Source of the DNA: Candidatus Atribacteria bacterium
GTDB taxonomy: Bacteria > Atribacterota > JALVIU01
Direction: 5' to 3'
NCBI GenBank assembly: GCA_027028665.1
Contig: JALVIU010000217.1
Span: 1-11,310 of the forward strand
Length of the DNA stretch: 11,310 nucleotides
Part shown: one piece after another, positions 1-7,617 of the stretch
How positions within the stretch are numbered: position 1 is the stretch's first letter
Layout of the letters: every line of letters begins with the position of its first letter
Notes under the pieces: model-generated
Told to the model about the DNA's origin: nothing
Seen by the model: only the letters and a program-made list of their open reading frames with translations
Database searches by the model: none
Program-made: the position numbers and the translations under genes

Positions 1-557
1 ACTATATCATCTCCATAAACCTCTTGTATTAGTATATCTTTCATAATCCCTTTTTTCAGGTCTATAAACTTTGCATACAATATTCGGTCTACATCTCCTA
101 TATGCACTTTCCCTATAAAATCCCTTTTACTAATACTTATAAGTCCAAGATTTCTCATCATATTTGCTCTCTGAATTGTAGCCTTGGGGACAACATATTC
201 TCCCCCCAATAGCATTAAAAAAAACGGAATAAGAGAAAAAATAATTACAGATAAAGTAATACGAAAAAGACCAATTCCTGCGGCCCTAAAAGCTATTATT
301 TCTCCATTTTCAAAAAATTTCCCAAATGAAATAAGTATACCCAAAAGGAGGGCCATGGGTAAAGTTAATACAATAATATCAGGAAGACCTAAAAGAAAAA
401 GTTTTATCGTCTGGAAAAATGTAGTTTCCCTTTTTATGAAGAGCTTTGCCACTTCAAATAGTAACCCTCCTGAAGCTATAAGAAGTGTAAAGATCATTAT
501 ACCTGATATAAATGTAGGGAATACAGTCTTTATAATGTATCTATCTAATAATTTCAT
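1..557 (-). CDS. LptF/LptG family LPS export permease, N-terminal part (cut by window edge)
   Basis: This is the first 185 residues of an inner-membrane permease of the LptB2FG complex, which extracts LPS from the inner membrane and drives it into the LptC-LptA bridge. The start is the ATG at 557, which overlaps the lptB stop as ATGA. There is no good ribosome binding site, so translation probably depends on coupling to lptB. Visible are a short amphipathic start (MKLLDRYI), a membrane segment at about residues 11-34, a hydrophobic stretch at about 51-79, the family signature ENGEIIAFRAAGI at 83-95, a third membrane segment at about 99-118, and then the beginning of the periplasmic beta-jellyroll domain. 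The reading frame stays open to base 1. LptF and LptG share this architecture and cannot be told apart from this half, so no symbol is given. A partner may follow to the left of the window. Confidence 0.93.
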   Translation of the reverse strand, partial: MKLLDRYIIKTVFPTFISGIMIFTLLIASGGLLFEVAKLFIKRETTFFQTIKLFLLGLPDIIVLTLPMALLLGILISFGKFFENGEIIAFRAAGIGLFRITLSVIIFSLIPFFLMLLGGEYVVPKATIQRANMMRNLGLISISKRDFIGKVHIGDVDRILYAKFIDLKKGIMKDILIQEVYGDDI

Positions 558-1288
558 AGAAGTACGAAATCTTTTCCAAGGAAGTGTTTCCTCACCTTCT
601 CCTCATTTGCAATAACCTCTGGAGTTCCTGAAGCTATAATATTGCCATCATGCATAATATAGGCCCTATCTGTAATATTCAATGTCTCCCGAACATTATG
701 ATCTGTAATAAGGACTCCTATATTTTTCTCTTCTCGAAGATATCTTATAATCTCCTTTATTTCAGTAATAGTAATCGGGTCAATCCCGGTAAAAGGCTCA
801 TCAAGGAGGATAAAAGAGGGATCTATTGCAAGAGTTCTTGCTATCTCTACTCTTCTCCTTTCACCTCCAGAAAGTGCATATCCCTTATTACTTGCAAGGT
901 GTGTAATAGAAAATTCTTCCAATAGGGCATATGCCTTCTCCTTTCTCTCCCTATAAGATAAAGGTAGAAATTCTAAGACTAATAATAGATTTTCTAAAAC
1001 AGTCAGTTTTCTAAACACAGAGGGTTCTTGAGAGAGATAGCCTATACCCATCCTTGCCCTTCTATACATAGGTACAGAGGTAATATCCTGACCATTTAAA
1101 TATACCTTTCCCCTATCAGGCTTTACAAATCCAACTATCATATAGAAAGTAGTTGTTTTACCTGCACCATTTGCGCCCAATAATCCTACTATCTCTCCCT
1201 TATTTATACCTATATCTATCTCATTTACAACCCTTCTTGTCTTATATGTTTTTACAAGACCTCTCGCGAATATTCCACTCTCTATCAT
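554..1288 (-). CDS. lptB: LptB, LPS export ABC transporter ATP-binding protein
   Basis: This is the cytoplasmic ATPase of the LptB2FG exporter, which powers LPS extraction from the inner membrane. At 244 residues it matches the usual LptB length of about 240. Every ABC motif is intact: Walker A GANGAGKT at residues 38-45, Q-loop Q87 (YLSQEPSVFRKLTV, a stretch typical of LptB), signature LSGGERRR at 139-146, Walker B FILLDEP at 159-165, and switch histidine H197 in ITDHNVRETL. The ATG at 1288 is preceded by GAGGAG three bases upstream, which is close spacing. It lies 10 bases after the lptA stop, and its own stop overlaps the start of the permease gene. The LptB-specific Q-loop and H-loop wording, together with lptA next door, separate it from LivF-type branched-chain amino acid ATPases. 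Confidence 0.97.
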   Translation of the reverse strand: MIESGIFARGLVKTYKTRRVVNEIDIGINKGEIVGLLGANGAGKTTTFYMIVGFVKPDRGKVYLNGQDITSVPMYRRARMGIGYLSQEPSVFRKLTVLENLLLVLEFLPLSYRERKEKAYALLEEFSITHLASNKGYALSGGERRRVEIARTLAIDPSFILLDEPFTGIDPITITEIKEIIRYLREEKNIGVLITDHNVRETLNITDRAYIMHDGNIIASGTPEVIANEEKVRKHFLGKDFVLL

Positions 1289-1298
1289 ATGCTCCTCA

Positions 1299-1949
1299 CT
1301 ACTTATTTACAATAACCTTTACCTTTCCCTTAGTAATAATCTTTTTAGTAGCGAAATCCACTATTATGTTATCTGCAATAATAGTATTTTTTCCATCATT
1401 TATTTTCACATATTTTGAAAGCATTATCTCTTTTTTAGATGGCAAATATTTTATCTCCTGGGCCTCTCCCTTTAGATTATCATATACAAAACTACATCCA
1501 TCTTTTGCATAGATCTCATCTATCCCCTTTTTATCTTCTTTAAAAGTGAATTTTACGGAAAAGGTCTTTCCCTTAATCTGCCACTTCTTATCTCCTTCTT
1601 TCCCTTTCGCCTCTGTACCTTTTTCTAAAAGGGCAATACCCTTTTTAAAATCCATATCTACACTTAGGGCAGTTATACTTATATCTTTACTTTCTATCTT
1701 TATTCCACCCTTTGCCGAAAGACTTTGATTTTTTGTATCAAAGATTACGTCTTTTACAGTAATTACAAAATCCTTACCCTTTAATACAAGTTCTCCCTCA
1801 GAAACTATATTCCCTGTGTTAATATCATATGTAAAATCTGCACCCTCTATCTCAAAAGAAGAAAGTATATCTTCATCTGCCCAAATATTCATAGAAAAAA
1901 GAAATATAACAGCTATTGCTATGTAAAAGATCTTACTAAATTTATTCAT
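1299..1949 (-). CDS. lptA: LptA/OstA-like periplasmic LPS transport protein
   Basis: This is the periplasmic bridge protein that carries LPS from LptC to LptD at the outer membrane. It has 216 residues and a clear Sec signal peptide: a basic start, a hydrophobic core at about 8-20, and a likely cleavage after NIWA at residue 24. The mature part is a run of alternating beta strands rich in Lys, Asp and Glu, as in the OstA/LptA jellyroll. Repeating units of the type 'G.I.SEGELVLKGKDF.I...' and 'KGGIKIESKDI.I.A' are visible. It starts at the ATG at 1949, which overlaps the lptC stop by 8 bases, with a perfect AGGAGG 8 bases upstream. Beta-jellyroll proteins diverge fast, so the call rests on the fold pattern, the signal peptide and its position between lptC and lptB. 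Confidence 0.88.
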   Translation of the reverse strand: MNKFSKIFYIAIAVIFLFSMNIWADEDILSSFEIEGADFTYDINTGNIVSEGELVLKGKDFVITVKDVIFDTKNQSLSAKGGIKIESKDISITALSVDMDFKKGIALLEKGTEAKGKEGDKKWQIKGKTFSVKFTFKEDKKGIDEIYAKDGCSFVYDNLKGEAQEIKYLPSKKEIMLSKYVKINDGKNTIIADNIIVDFATKKIITKGKVKVIVNK

Positions 1950-2466
1950 CCTTCTCCCCTCCTATCATAATTTTAGCCAAATTTGGTAAAAATACAATCC
2001 TTTTTCCAGAAAGAGAAACTTTATTATTAATATATATTATACCATGGAATATAGTATATATATTCTCTTTAGCATTATATATTATCTTATCTCCCTTTAT
2101 TGTCTTCTCCATATACTCTATACTTGGATTACCTGTGGCAGTAAAAGAATAGTTCTTTTTTGAAAGTTCTATCTTATCCGCATAGAAAAAAAACTTTTCT
2201 CCTTTTTTTGTATTTCCTTCACCTTTTACAAAAAAAAGAATAACATCATTACCTTTATCTTCCATACTCTTGGCAGTAAGTCCCCATACCTTTTTCCCAT
2301 CCTTTAGTTGACTAAAGGAGACATTCTCTAAATTCCCTACACCGCTTTCTTTTTTGGGAGAAGGAGACCCTCTTTGAGAAACAGGATGAGGAGAAGAAGA
2401 TAAAAATACTATTATTACAGTAATTAGTATTACAAAAAATGATATATAAATTATTCCTTTTTTCAT
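1942..2466 (-). CDS. lptC: LptC, LPS export bitopic periplasmic protein
   Basis: This is the inner-membrane-anchored member of the Lpt bridge, which takes LPS from LptB2FG and passes it to LptA. It has 174 residues, close to the E. coli length of about 190. An N-terminal membrane anchor spans about residues 4-23 without an evident cleavage site. A Ser/Pro-rich linker follows (about 24-44), then a periplasmic beta-jellyroll. The segment SFSQLKDGKKVWGLTAKSME matches the conserved opening of the LptC domain, where a Trp-x-Leu-x-Ala core begins the first strands. Later strands include SFTATGNPSIEY and VSLSGKRIVF. The ATG at 2466 has an AAAGG 7 bases upstream and follows the preceding stop by 17 bases, the longest gap in the window. 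It is less conserved than LptB, but its position directly before lptA supports the call. Confidence 0.88.
   Translation of the reverse strand: MKKGIIYISFFVILITVIIVFLSSSPHPVSQRGSPSPKKESGVGNLENVSFSQLKDGKKVWGLTAKSMEDKGNDVILFFVKGEGNTKKGEKFFFYADKIELSKKNYSFTATGNPSIEYMEKTIKGDKIIYNAKENIYTIFHGIIYINNKVSLSGKRIVFLPNLAKIMIGGEKDE
1958..1963 (-). promoter_or_regulatory. Ribosome binding site of lptA
   Basis: A full consensus AGGAGG lies 8 bases before the lptA ATG, inside the coding end of lptC. It supports the ATG at 1949 as the true lptA start. Together with the 8-base overlap it suggests that lptA can be initiated both independently and by coupling. Confidence 0.8.
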
Positions 2467-2483
2467 ATAAATACCTTTTATTT

Positions 2484-3638
2484 TCAGATTGACCGTAATA
2501 TGTATTTGACTATAAGAATTATACCATTTTTTCCCACTGTTTCTTTACCCTTTATGGATAAAAACTTAAGATATTCTTTATCAAATGCAACCTTAATAAT
2601 TCTCTTGGCGATCTCTTTTTCATCAAAATATGGAAAATATATGAGATTTTCTCTCAAAAGAGGCTTTTGTCTTTTTGTAAACCTTTCTGGAGTAGCATGT
2701 GTTTTGGGTAGAGGAAATGCAATTACTGGTTTTCCAAGGGCCACTGATTGTTCGTTTGCAGTACCTGAAAGCCCTACAACCACATGGGACCGGGAGAGCA
2801 CATCAGCAAAGATATTTGTATAAAATGGAATTTCTACATTGGTCTCCATATTATAAAGACTACCCTTTACAGGTAAATCATTATGTAAAATAAACCTCCA
2901 CTTATTATTAAATATGTGAGGAAAATCAGAAAAATGTGTCAGAGAAGAGAGATGAAAATAAAAATCAAAAGAGTTTCCTCTACCTAATGTCACTACCTCA
3001 TCTATTATTTTTAGCATATTAGAGATATTTCTAACTATATCTTTTCTACTCCCTGGCAAAAACAATATACCTCTCTTTTTGAGTTTTTTTCCTTTCTTTT
3101 CCCTTACATCACCTATAACAGGATTTCCAAGATAAATAGCTTCTATTCCTCTTTTCTTCAATAAATAAAAGGTCTCTGGGTCCCGGACAAATATCTTCTG
3201 GGTGGCCTTCTTTAACAAAAAGTATTCAAGATTTGAAAAATCACCTATCCTGGCAGACCTTGAGGTCAAGATAAGATAGGAATCACGCTTCCCAGAGATA
3301 TATAACAAAAAAACAGGATAAAGATCACCTACAATTATAGAAATACTATTATCTTTAACAATTTTTGTTATGGAACTTACTATATGGAAGGGTTCTGAGA
3401 TTAAGCCAGATCTTACATCATTTAAAAATGAACGAAAACCTTCTCTTAAAGAAAGCCCTCCACTTGGTAACTCTTTTCCTTTATAATATACTTTTATGCC
3501 TTTTTTTAAAAAAAACCTTCCTGTTCCTACCAGAGGAAATACTCCAATATTCTTTACATGTCTTCTCAACTCTTTAATCAAGGAATAAGCTATTGCATCT
3601 TCTCCATGACCATTTGTAAATACAATTATATTATTCAT
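2484..3638 (-). CDS. Lipid-A-disaccharide synthase-related GT-B protein (TIGR03492-like)
   Basis: This is a predicted GT-B fold protein of 384 residues, related to LpxB but clearly a different family. It resembles the 'lipid-A-disaccharide synthase-related' group that I remember mainly from cyanobacteria and Deinococcus (TIGR03492), whose function is not established. Visible signatures are NGHGEDAIA near the N-terminus, FPLVGTGR, the diagnostic ELPSGGLSLREG near residues 56-67, VGDLYP at 103-108, YLGNPV at 169-174, FLPGSRKD at the start of the C-terminal Rossmann domain (about 194-200), and GLSGTANEQSVALGKPV at about 289-305, where LpxB binds its UDP-sugar. There is no signal peptide or membrane span, so it is probably cytoplasmic or membrane-associated. 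The ATG at 3638 is preferred because it gives the same 8-base ATGAATAA overlap seen elsewhere in the operon. A TTG at 3644 would add two residues. Substrate and product are unknown; glycosylation of a lipid A precursor is inferred from context. Confidence 0.85.
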   Translation of the reverse strand: MNNIIVFTNGHGEDAIAYSLIKELRRHVKNIGVFPLVGTGRFFLKKGIKVYYKGKELPSGGLSLREGFRSFLNDVRSGLISEPFHIVSSITKIVKDNSISIIVGDLYPVFLLYISGKRDSYLILTSRSARIGDFSNLEYFLLKKATQKIFVRDPETFYLLKKRGIEAIYLGNPVIGDVREKKGKKLKKRGILFLPGSRKDIVRNISNMLKIIDEVVTLGRGNSFDFYFHLSSLTHFSDFPHIFNNKWRFILHNDLPVKGSLYNMETNVEIPFYTNIFADVLSRSHVVVGLSGTANEQSVALGKPVIAFPLPKTHATPERFTKRQKPLLRENLIYFPYFDEKEIAKRIIKVAFDKEYLKFLSIKGKETVGKNGIILIVKYILRSI

Positions 3639-5310
3639 ATGCAAAGAACCTATCTACCTCATGAAATTCTATAGGCTTTATCTTTCCATTTTTTACTAGA
3701 AAAACCCTATCTGCCATCTCAATTTCCTCTCTATAGTGAGTAATAAATATGGTAGTACGGCCTTTCATTATCTTACTTAAAAACAGCTGGAACTCCTTTC
3801 TTGAGGAAGGATCTAAAGAACTTGTGGGCTCATCCAATAGTAACACTTTGGGATCAAGGATAAGGGTCCGCGCAAGGGAGATTCTATGCCTTTCTCCACC
3901 TGAAAGTTTTGTTCCCTTCTCTCCGATTTTAGTATTTATCCCATCTGGTAATTTTTTAAAAATTTCCTTAAAACCAAGAAAATCTAATATACTATCCAGT
4001 TTTTCTTTTGATACACTATTTACTCCATATACAATATTTTCATATATAGTGCCAGGAAAGAGGTGTGTCTCCTGAAGTACAATTCCTATAGATTTTCTTA
4101 AAAAATCAATATTAATATCTTTAAGGTTTATATTATCAATCATTATTTTTCCTGATGTAGGATCGAAAAGTCTTAGCAAAAGATATAGAAATGTACTTTT
4201 CCCTTCGCCATTTGGCCCAATGATCGCTATCTTCTCTCCTGGTTTTATGCTTAAATTAAGACCTGAAAATACAAATTTTTTTCCATAAGAAAAAGAAACA
4301 TCTATAAAATCTATACGTCCGTCTATTTTTTTTGGTATTATATCTTTTTTAGAAGGAGCTACTATTTGACTTACATCCAGAAGCTCAAACAGCCTCTCAA
4401 ATGCCCCTTGAAGTTTCTTTAGAGAATAGTAAGTATTGCTTAACCTTGAAAGAGGTGAAGATGCAAGCACAAGATATCCAAGAAAGGCAATCAATTCCCC
4501 TGATGTCATATTACCTCCGATAACCTCTTTTCCCCCAAACCAAAGTACAAATGTAAGACCAATAGAAAGAGAAAATTCCACCAGAGGAGGAAGTATAGAC
4601 TTCAATTTACTATCCTTTATTGAAAGCGCCATTGCCTCATCTGCAAGCTGATTAAACTTTATCTTTTCTTTTTCTTGAGTGGAAAAGGTAAATATTACTG
4701 ATATTCCAGAGAGGGAATCAGATATATGTGAAGTAAGATCTGCCATTTTTTCTTGAATTCCCTTTGATAGCTTTCTTATGATTTTCCCTATGTAATTTAT
4801 AATAAATCCTATAAGGGGCAGAAGTACAAAAGAAAGAATAGCCATTTTAAAATTGATTATGAATAAAAATGTTATAGAGCCTACAACTATCAAAAAGTCT
4901 AAGATGCCATTAAAAAAAGAGAGAGAAAGAACAGATTGAATTAAATTTAGATCATTTATTATATATGAAGTAATATCTCCAGAGTGCTTTTCTTTAAAAT
5001 AACTAAATGGAAGTGCGATAACATGTGCATAGAGTTCTTTCTTAAGTTTATTGGATACAGATAGGGCGACTTTCTGAGAAAAATAATTCTGCACATAGGC
5101 AAATATACCTTTTAAAAGAAAGAGAATAGGAATAGATATAGATATTAGATTTAATATATAAAAATTCTTCTGTATAAGTACCTTATCTATAAGATTTTTT
5201 ACAATAAAAGGAATCAAAAGATTTGTGCCTGCCACTATAATAGAAGAAAAGAGAGAAAGAAATATATGGCTCTTATAAGGTAAAAAATAAGAAAAAATCC
5301 GTTTATTCAT
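3631..5310 (-). CDS. msbA: MsbA-type lipid A exporter, ABC half-transporter
   Basis: This is a homodimeric ABC exporter with fused membrane and ATPase domains, expected to flip lipid A or LPS from the inner to the outer leaflet of the inner membrane. At 559 residues it is slightly shorter than E. coli MsbA (582). The membrane domain covers about residues 1-310, with hydrophobic segments near 15-37, 50-72, 130-150, 155-175, 245-258 and 271-285. The ATPase domain follows: Walker A GPNGEGKST at 365-373, Q-loop Q413, signature LSGGERHR at 469-476, Walker B VLLLDEPTSSLD at 489-500, and H525. The ATG at 5310 overlaps the previous gene by 8 bases and has only a weak ribosome binding site. The ABC exporter assignment is certain. 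The lipid A substrate is inferred from its place among lpx and lpt genes, since MsbA cannot be separated from multidrug exporters by sequence alone. Confidence 0.9.
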   Translation of the reverse strand: MNKRIFSYFLPYKSHIFLSLFSSIIVAGTNLLIPFIVKNLIDKVLIQKNFYILNLISISIPILFLLKGIFAYVQNYFSQKVALSVSNKLKKELYAHVIALPFSYFKEKHSGDITSYIINDLNLIQSVLSLSFFNGILDFLIVVGSITFLFIINFKMAILSFVLLPLIGFIINYIGKIIRKLSKGIQEKMADLTSHISDSLSGISVIFTFSTQEKEKIKFNQLADEAMALSIKDSKLKSILPPLVEFSLSIGLTFVLWFGGKEVIGGNMTSGELIAFLGYLVLASSPLSRLSNTYYSLKKLQGAFERLFELLDVSQIVAPSKKDIIPKKIDGRIDFIDVSFSYGKKFVFSGLNLSIKPGEKIAIIGPNGEGKSTFLYLLLRLFDPTSGKIMIDNINLKDINIDFLRKSIGIVLQETHLFPGTIYENIVYGVNSVSKEKLDSILDFLGFKEIFKKLPDGINTKIGEKGTKLSGGERHRISLARTLILDPKVLLLDEPTSSLDPSSRKEFQLFLSKIMKGRTTIFITHYREEIEMADRVFLVKNGKIKPIEFHEVDRFFAYE

Positions 5311-6487
5311 CTTTGAGTATCATTTCCTTTAGTTTAAATTTTCTAAAGACGTATTTGTTTTTAAAGTCTATGAGAACTCTTTTCATGTTATAAAGCTTCT
5401 TTTTAGATAGAAATTCTTTTTCTATAGTAACTGCTACGCTTGAAGATGTAAGTACACCTCTTATCTCTTGCACAATCTTTCTATCCTCTATTATATTAGG
5501 AAGAGCAAAATATGGCCTCCTTTTTAACACATAAGCTACAATCTTTCTTTTAAAAATTGGCCCAATGTATGGAAAGACATCTATAAAATTAATAATACCA
5601 TTTAAGGGGATTATTTCGAGCTTATTAAGTGGTGATACTACAAACATAGGAACACCATAGTATGTTAAGGTCAGGGTAGATGTACCTGGTGTAGTAATAG
5701 CAAAATCTAAAATTCCTATATCTTCATGTTTAGTCTTAATAGATATATACAATCCCTCTTTAGATAAAATATAAAATCCATTATCTTTGGCTACTATTTT
5801 TCCCAAAGAATAATCTAGTACATTATATGTAGGCCCTTTTAAAAGTACATTCTCTAAGAAATCAAAAGTTATAAAAGGAGAGAGAAAAAGATATGAATCA
5901 ATGTCTATAAAAGAAGAAAGATTCTCTAAAATCTTTATAAAAAATGGAAGTAGATGTTCAAACTGAATTTTTCTACTTCCTGGAAATATTCCCACTTTAT
6001 ATTTTTTATTTGCTTTTCCTTTTTTATAAATCCCTTTCCTTTTTTTCTTTTTTCTATCAAAAGATAAGTTTCCTATAAATAAAGACTTATAAAGAGGAAT
6101 ATTCCTTTTCGCCTTTTTAGAATATGGAAGTAAAAATAGTTTAACAAAAGGTTTAAAAGAAAAAAAAGTAGTATAGGAATATAGGCTAACACCTAATAAA
6201 GTAGAAAAAATAGTAGGATAAAAAAGGTCTCCCCCTAAGTGAAATATTATATCTATTTTAATATGAATAAGATATTTATATAAACTAATGAATTTTCTTA
6301 GTCTAAAGATTTCGTTAAAAAGAGAAGAATCTCTTGCAACATCATATTCGCTCCCTGACGAAAATTGACAAGGAGTAAGAATTAAGATTATATTAGGATC
6401 ATTAAAACTATTTTTTAAAAACAAGGCAAAAGGAATAGCTCTTTCGTACACTTCTCCAGGGCCATTCGCAAAAATTGCTATATTCAT
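5303..6487 (-). CDS. Divergent LpxB-like GT-B glycosyltransferase of unknown substrate
   Basis: This 394-residue protein shares the LpxB fold but is not LpxB, which lies directly upstream. It opens with FANGPGEVYERAIPF in place of the LpxB GE-SGD/E loop. It then has LTPCQFSSGSEYDVAR (38-52), a stretch I associate with cyanobacterial LpxB-like proteins. FHLGGDLFYP follows at 82-91. VGIFPGSRK (165-173) starts the C-terminal Rossmann half, and ITTPGTSTLTLTYYGVP (264-280) aligns with the LpxB SSGTATLEAAILGVP sugar-nucleotide loop. FALPNII at 327-333 echoes LpxB IGLPNLV, but the following PELVQ is replaced. A very basic linker of mostly Lys and Arg at about 146-163 joins the two halves and could contact acidic phospholipid. 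The ATG at 6487 overlaps the lpxB stop as ATGA, with no strong ribosome binding site. A sugar transferase acting on the LpxB product is a fair guess, not a demonstrated role. Confidence 0.82.
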   Translation of the reverse strand: MNIAIFANGPGEVYERAIPFALFLKNSFNDPNIILILTPCQFSSGSEYDVARDSSLFNEIFRLRKFISLYKYLIHIKIDIIFHLGGDLFYPTIFSTLLGVSLYSYTTFFSFKPFVKLFLLPYSKKAKRNIPLYKSLFIGNLSFDRKKKKRKGIYKKGKANKKYKVGIFPGSRKIQFEHLLPFFIKILENLSSFIDIDSYLFLSPFITFDFLENVLLKGPTYNVLDYSLGKIVAKDNGFYILSKEGLYISIKTKHEDIGILDFAITTPGTSTLTLTYYGVPMFVVSPLNKLEIIPLNGIINFIDVFPYIGPIFKRKIVAYVLKRRPYFALPNIIEDRKIVQEIRGVLTSSSVAVTIEKEFLSKKKLYNMKRVLIDFKNKYVFRKFKLKEMILKDE

Positions 6488-7602
6488 GTCAACATAGATA
6501 CCAGCTCATCTCCAATTCTTTCCATAACTCCTTCTTCGCCAAGCATTTCCCTTATACGTATAAGCTTATCTACCATTCGAGCTGTCACTTTTTGGTCTAC
6601 AATAAACTTTATCATTAAATATTCCAAGGAATAAGGATTAAAATCCCATTGAACAAGTTCAGGTATAATAAGTTTTCCATATACTAAATTTGGTAACCCA
6701 ATAAAATTAGATTTTACCATAAACTTTGCAAAAAGCCAATTTAGAAAACTCATTCTGTAAAAAATAATCTCTGGCACACCCAATATAGCTGCTTCAAGGG
6801 TTGCTGTCCCAGAAGATGTAAGGATAAAATCAGAAACCTTCATTACTTCATATGCATGATCAGTAACTATTTTATAAGGAAAACTATATTCACTTAGTTC
6901 TTCTTCCAGGATATATTCAAATTCTGAACTGGGAGAGGCTATTAAGTAAGTCACATCGGAGAATTTACTGCTTATTTTTTCCATTGTCTTTCCTAATATG
7001 GGAAAATGATTACGAATCTCTGAAACCCTGCTTCCAGGAAATATCCCTATGACTCTATTTGATGTAAATTGTTCCTGTAATCTGGCAATGTAATCTTCAT
7101 TTACTCTTATTATGTCTATAAGGGGATGCCCTAAAAACTTAACATTAATTTTATTTTTTCTATAAAAATCCTCTTCAAAAGGAAGTCCTACAATTATTTT
7201 GCTTACCAGTCTTAATGTTTCTACCCTCTTTTTCCCCCAAGCCCATACCTGAGGAGGAAATAGATAGGCAGTTTTTATTTTCAATTTTTTTGCATAAGAG
7301 ATGAGTCTAAGATTTATACCGGGACTATCTATAAATATTATAAGGTCTGGTTTCTCGGTTTTTATAGATTTCTTCAATTTATTATATAAGCCATAAATAG
7401 AGAAAAAGTTTTTAAAAATATCCGTAAATCCTATAGTTGCATAAGGAGATATATCTCCTATAACTCTTATATCATGACCTTCAAGGCGAGAACTTCCTAT
7501 CGCTATAAATTCCACATTATTAAGTTTTTTTTGAATTATCCTTTTTAAATGAATAGCATAGTTTTCACCGGATAATTCTCCTGTAGAAAAGAGGATCTTC
7601 AT
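6484..7602 (-). CDS. lpxB: LpxB, lipid-A-disaccharide synthase
   Basis: This is a GT19 enzyme that joins 2,3-diacylglucosamine 1-phosphate (lipid X) to UDP-2,3-diacylglucosamine, giving the beta-1,6 disaccharide of lipid A with release of UDP. It is a peripheral inner-membrane protein. At 372 residues it is near the usual length of about 380. Visible motifs are the N-terminal STGELSGEN loop at 6-14 (GE-SGD in E. coli, here with Glu), IIFIDSPGINLRL at 88-100, PPQVWAWGKKR at 116-126, FLGHPLID at 156-163, IGIFPGSRVSEI at 185-196, TSSGTATLEAAILGVPEI at 262-279, and IGLPNLV...IPELVQ at 301-318. The ATG at 7602 has AAGGAG six bases upstream and lies 15 bases after the lpxI stop. It is the only one of the three LpxB-like proteins here that carries the full canonical motif set. 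Confidence 0.96.
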   Translation of the reverse strand: MKILFSTGELSGENYAIHLKRIIQKKLNNVEFIAIGSSRLEGHDIRVIGDISPYATIGFTDIFKNFFSIYGLYNKLKKSIKTEKPDLIIFIDSPGINLRLISYAKKLKIKTAYLFPPQVWAWGKKRVETLRLVSKIIVGLPFEEDFYRKNKINVKFLGHPLIDIIRVNEDYIARLQEQFTSNRVIGIFPGSRVSEIRNHFPILGKTMEKISSKFSDVTYLIASPSSEFEYILEEELSEYSFPYKIVTDHAYEVMKVSDFILTSSGTATLEAAILGVPEIIFYRMSFLNWLFAKFMVKSNFIGLPNLVYGKLIIPELVQWDFNPYSLEYLMIKFIVDQKVTARMVDKLIRIREMLGEEGVMERIGDELVSMLT

Positions 7603-7608
7603 ATTACT

Positions 7609-7614
7609 CTCCTT
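7609..7614 (-). promoter_or_regulatory. Ribosome binding site of lpxB
   Basis: AAGGAG lies six bases before the lpxB ATG at 7602, in the short 15-base space after the lpxI stop. This is one of the few junctions where the genes do not overlap, and the site fixes the start. Confidence 0.75.
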
Positions 7615-7617
7615 AAT

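Noticed and set aside
184-615. A 143-codon open frame on the plus strand
   Set aside because: It lies antisense to the clearly coding LptF/G permease and the end of lptB, is low in complexity and matches no known fold by eye. AT-rich reverse frames readily stay open.
1153-1512. A hydrophobic plus-strand open frame of 119 codons
   Set aside because: It is the reverse complement of lptB and lptA. Its apparent membrane-like composition comes from Lys/Glu-rich codons read backwards as Phe/Leu/Ser.
2484-3638. MurG or UDP-glucuronosyltransferase-like enzyme
   Set aside because: The GT-B fold is shared, but the GHGED, ELPSGG and PGSR motifs fit the LpxB-related family, not MurG.
3639-3644. TTG at 3644 as start of the LpxB-related gene
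   Set aside because: It would add only Met-His. The ATG at 3638 gives the same 8-base overlap used at three other junctions, so it is preferred, though the ribosome binding site does not decide clearly.
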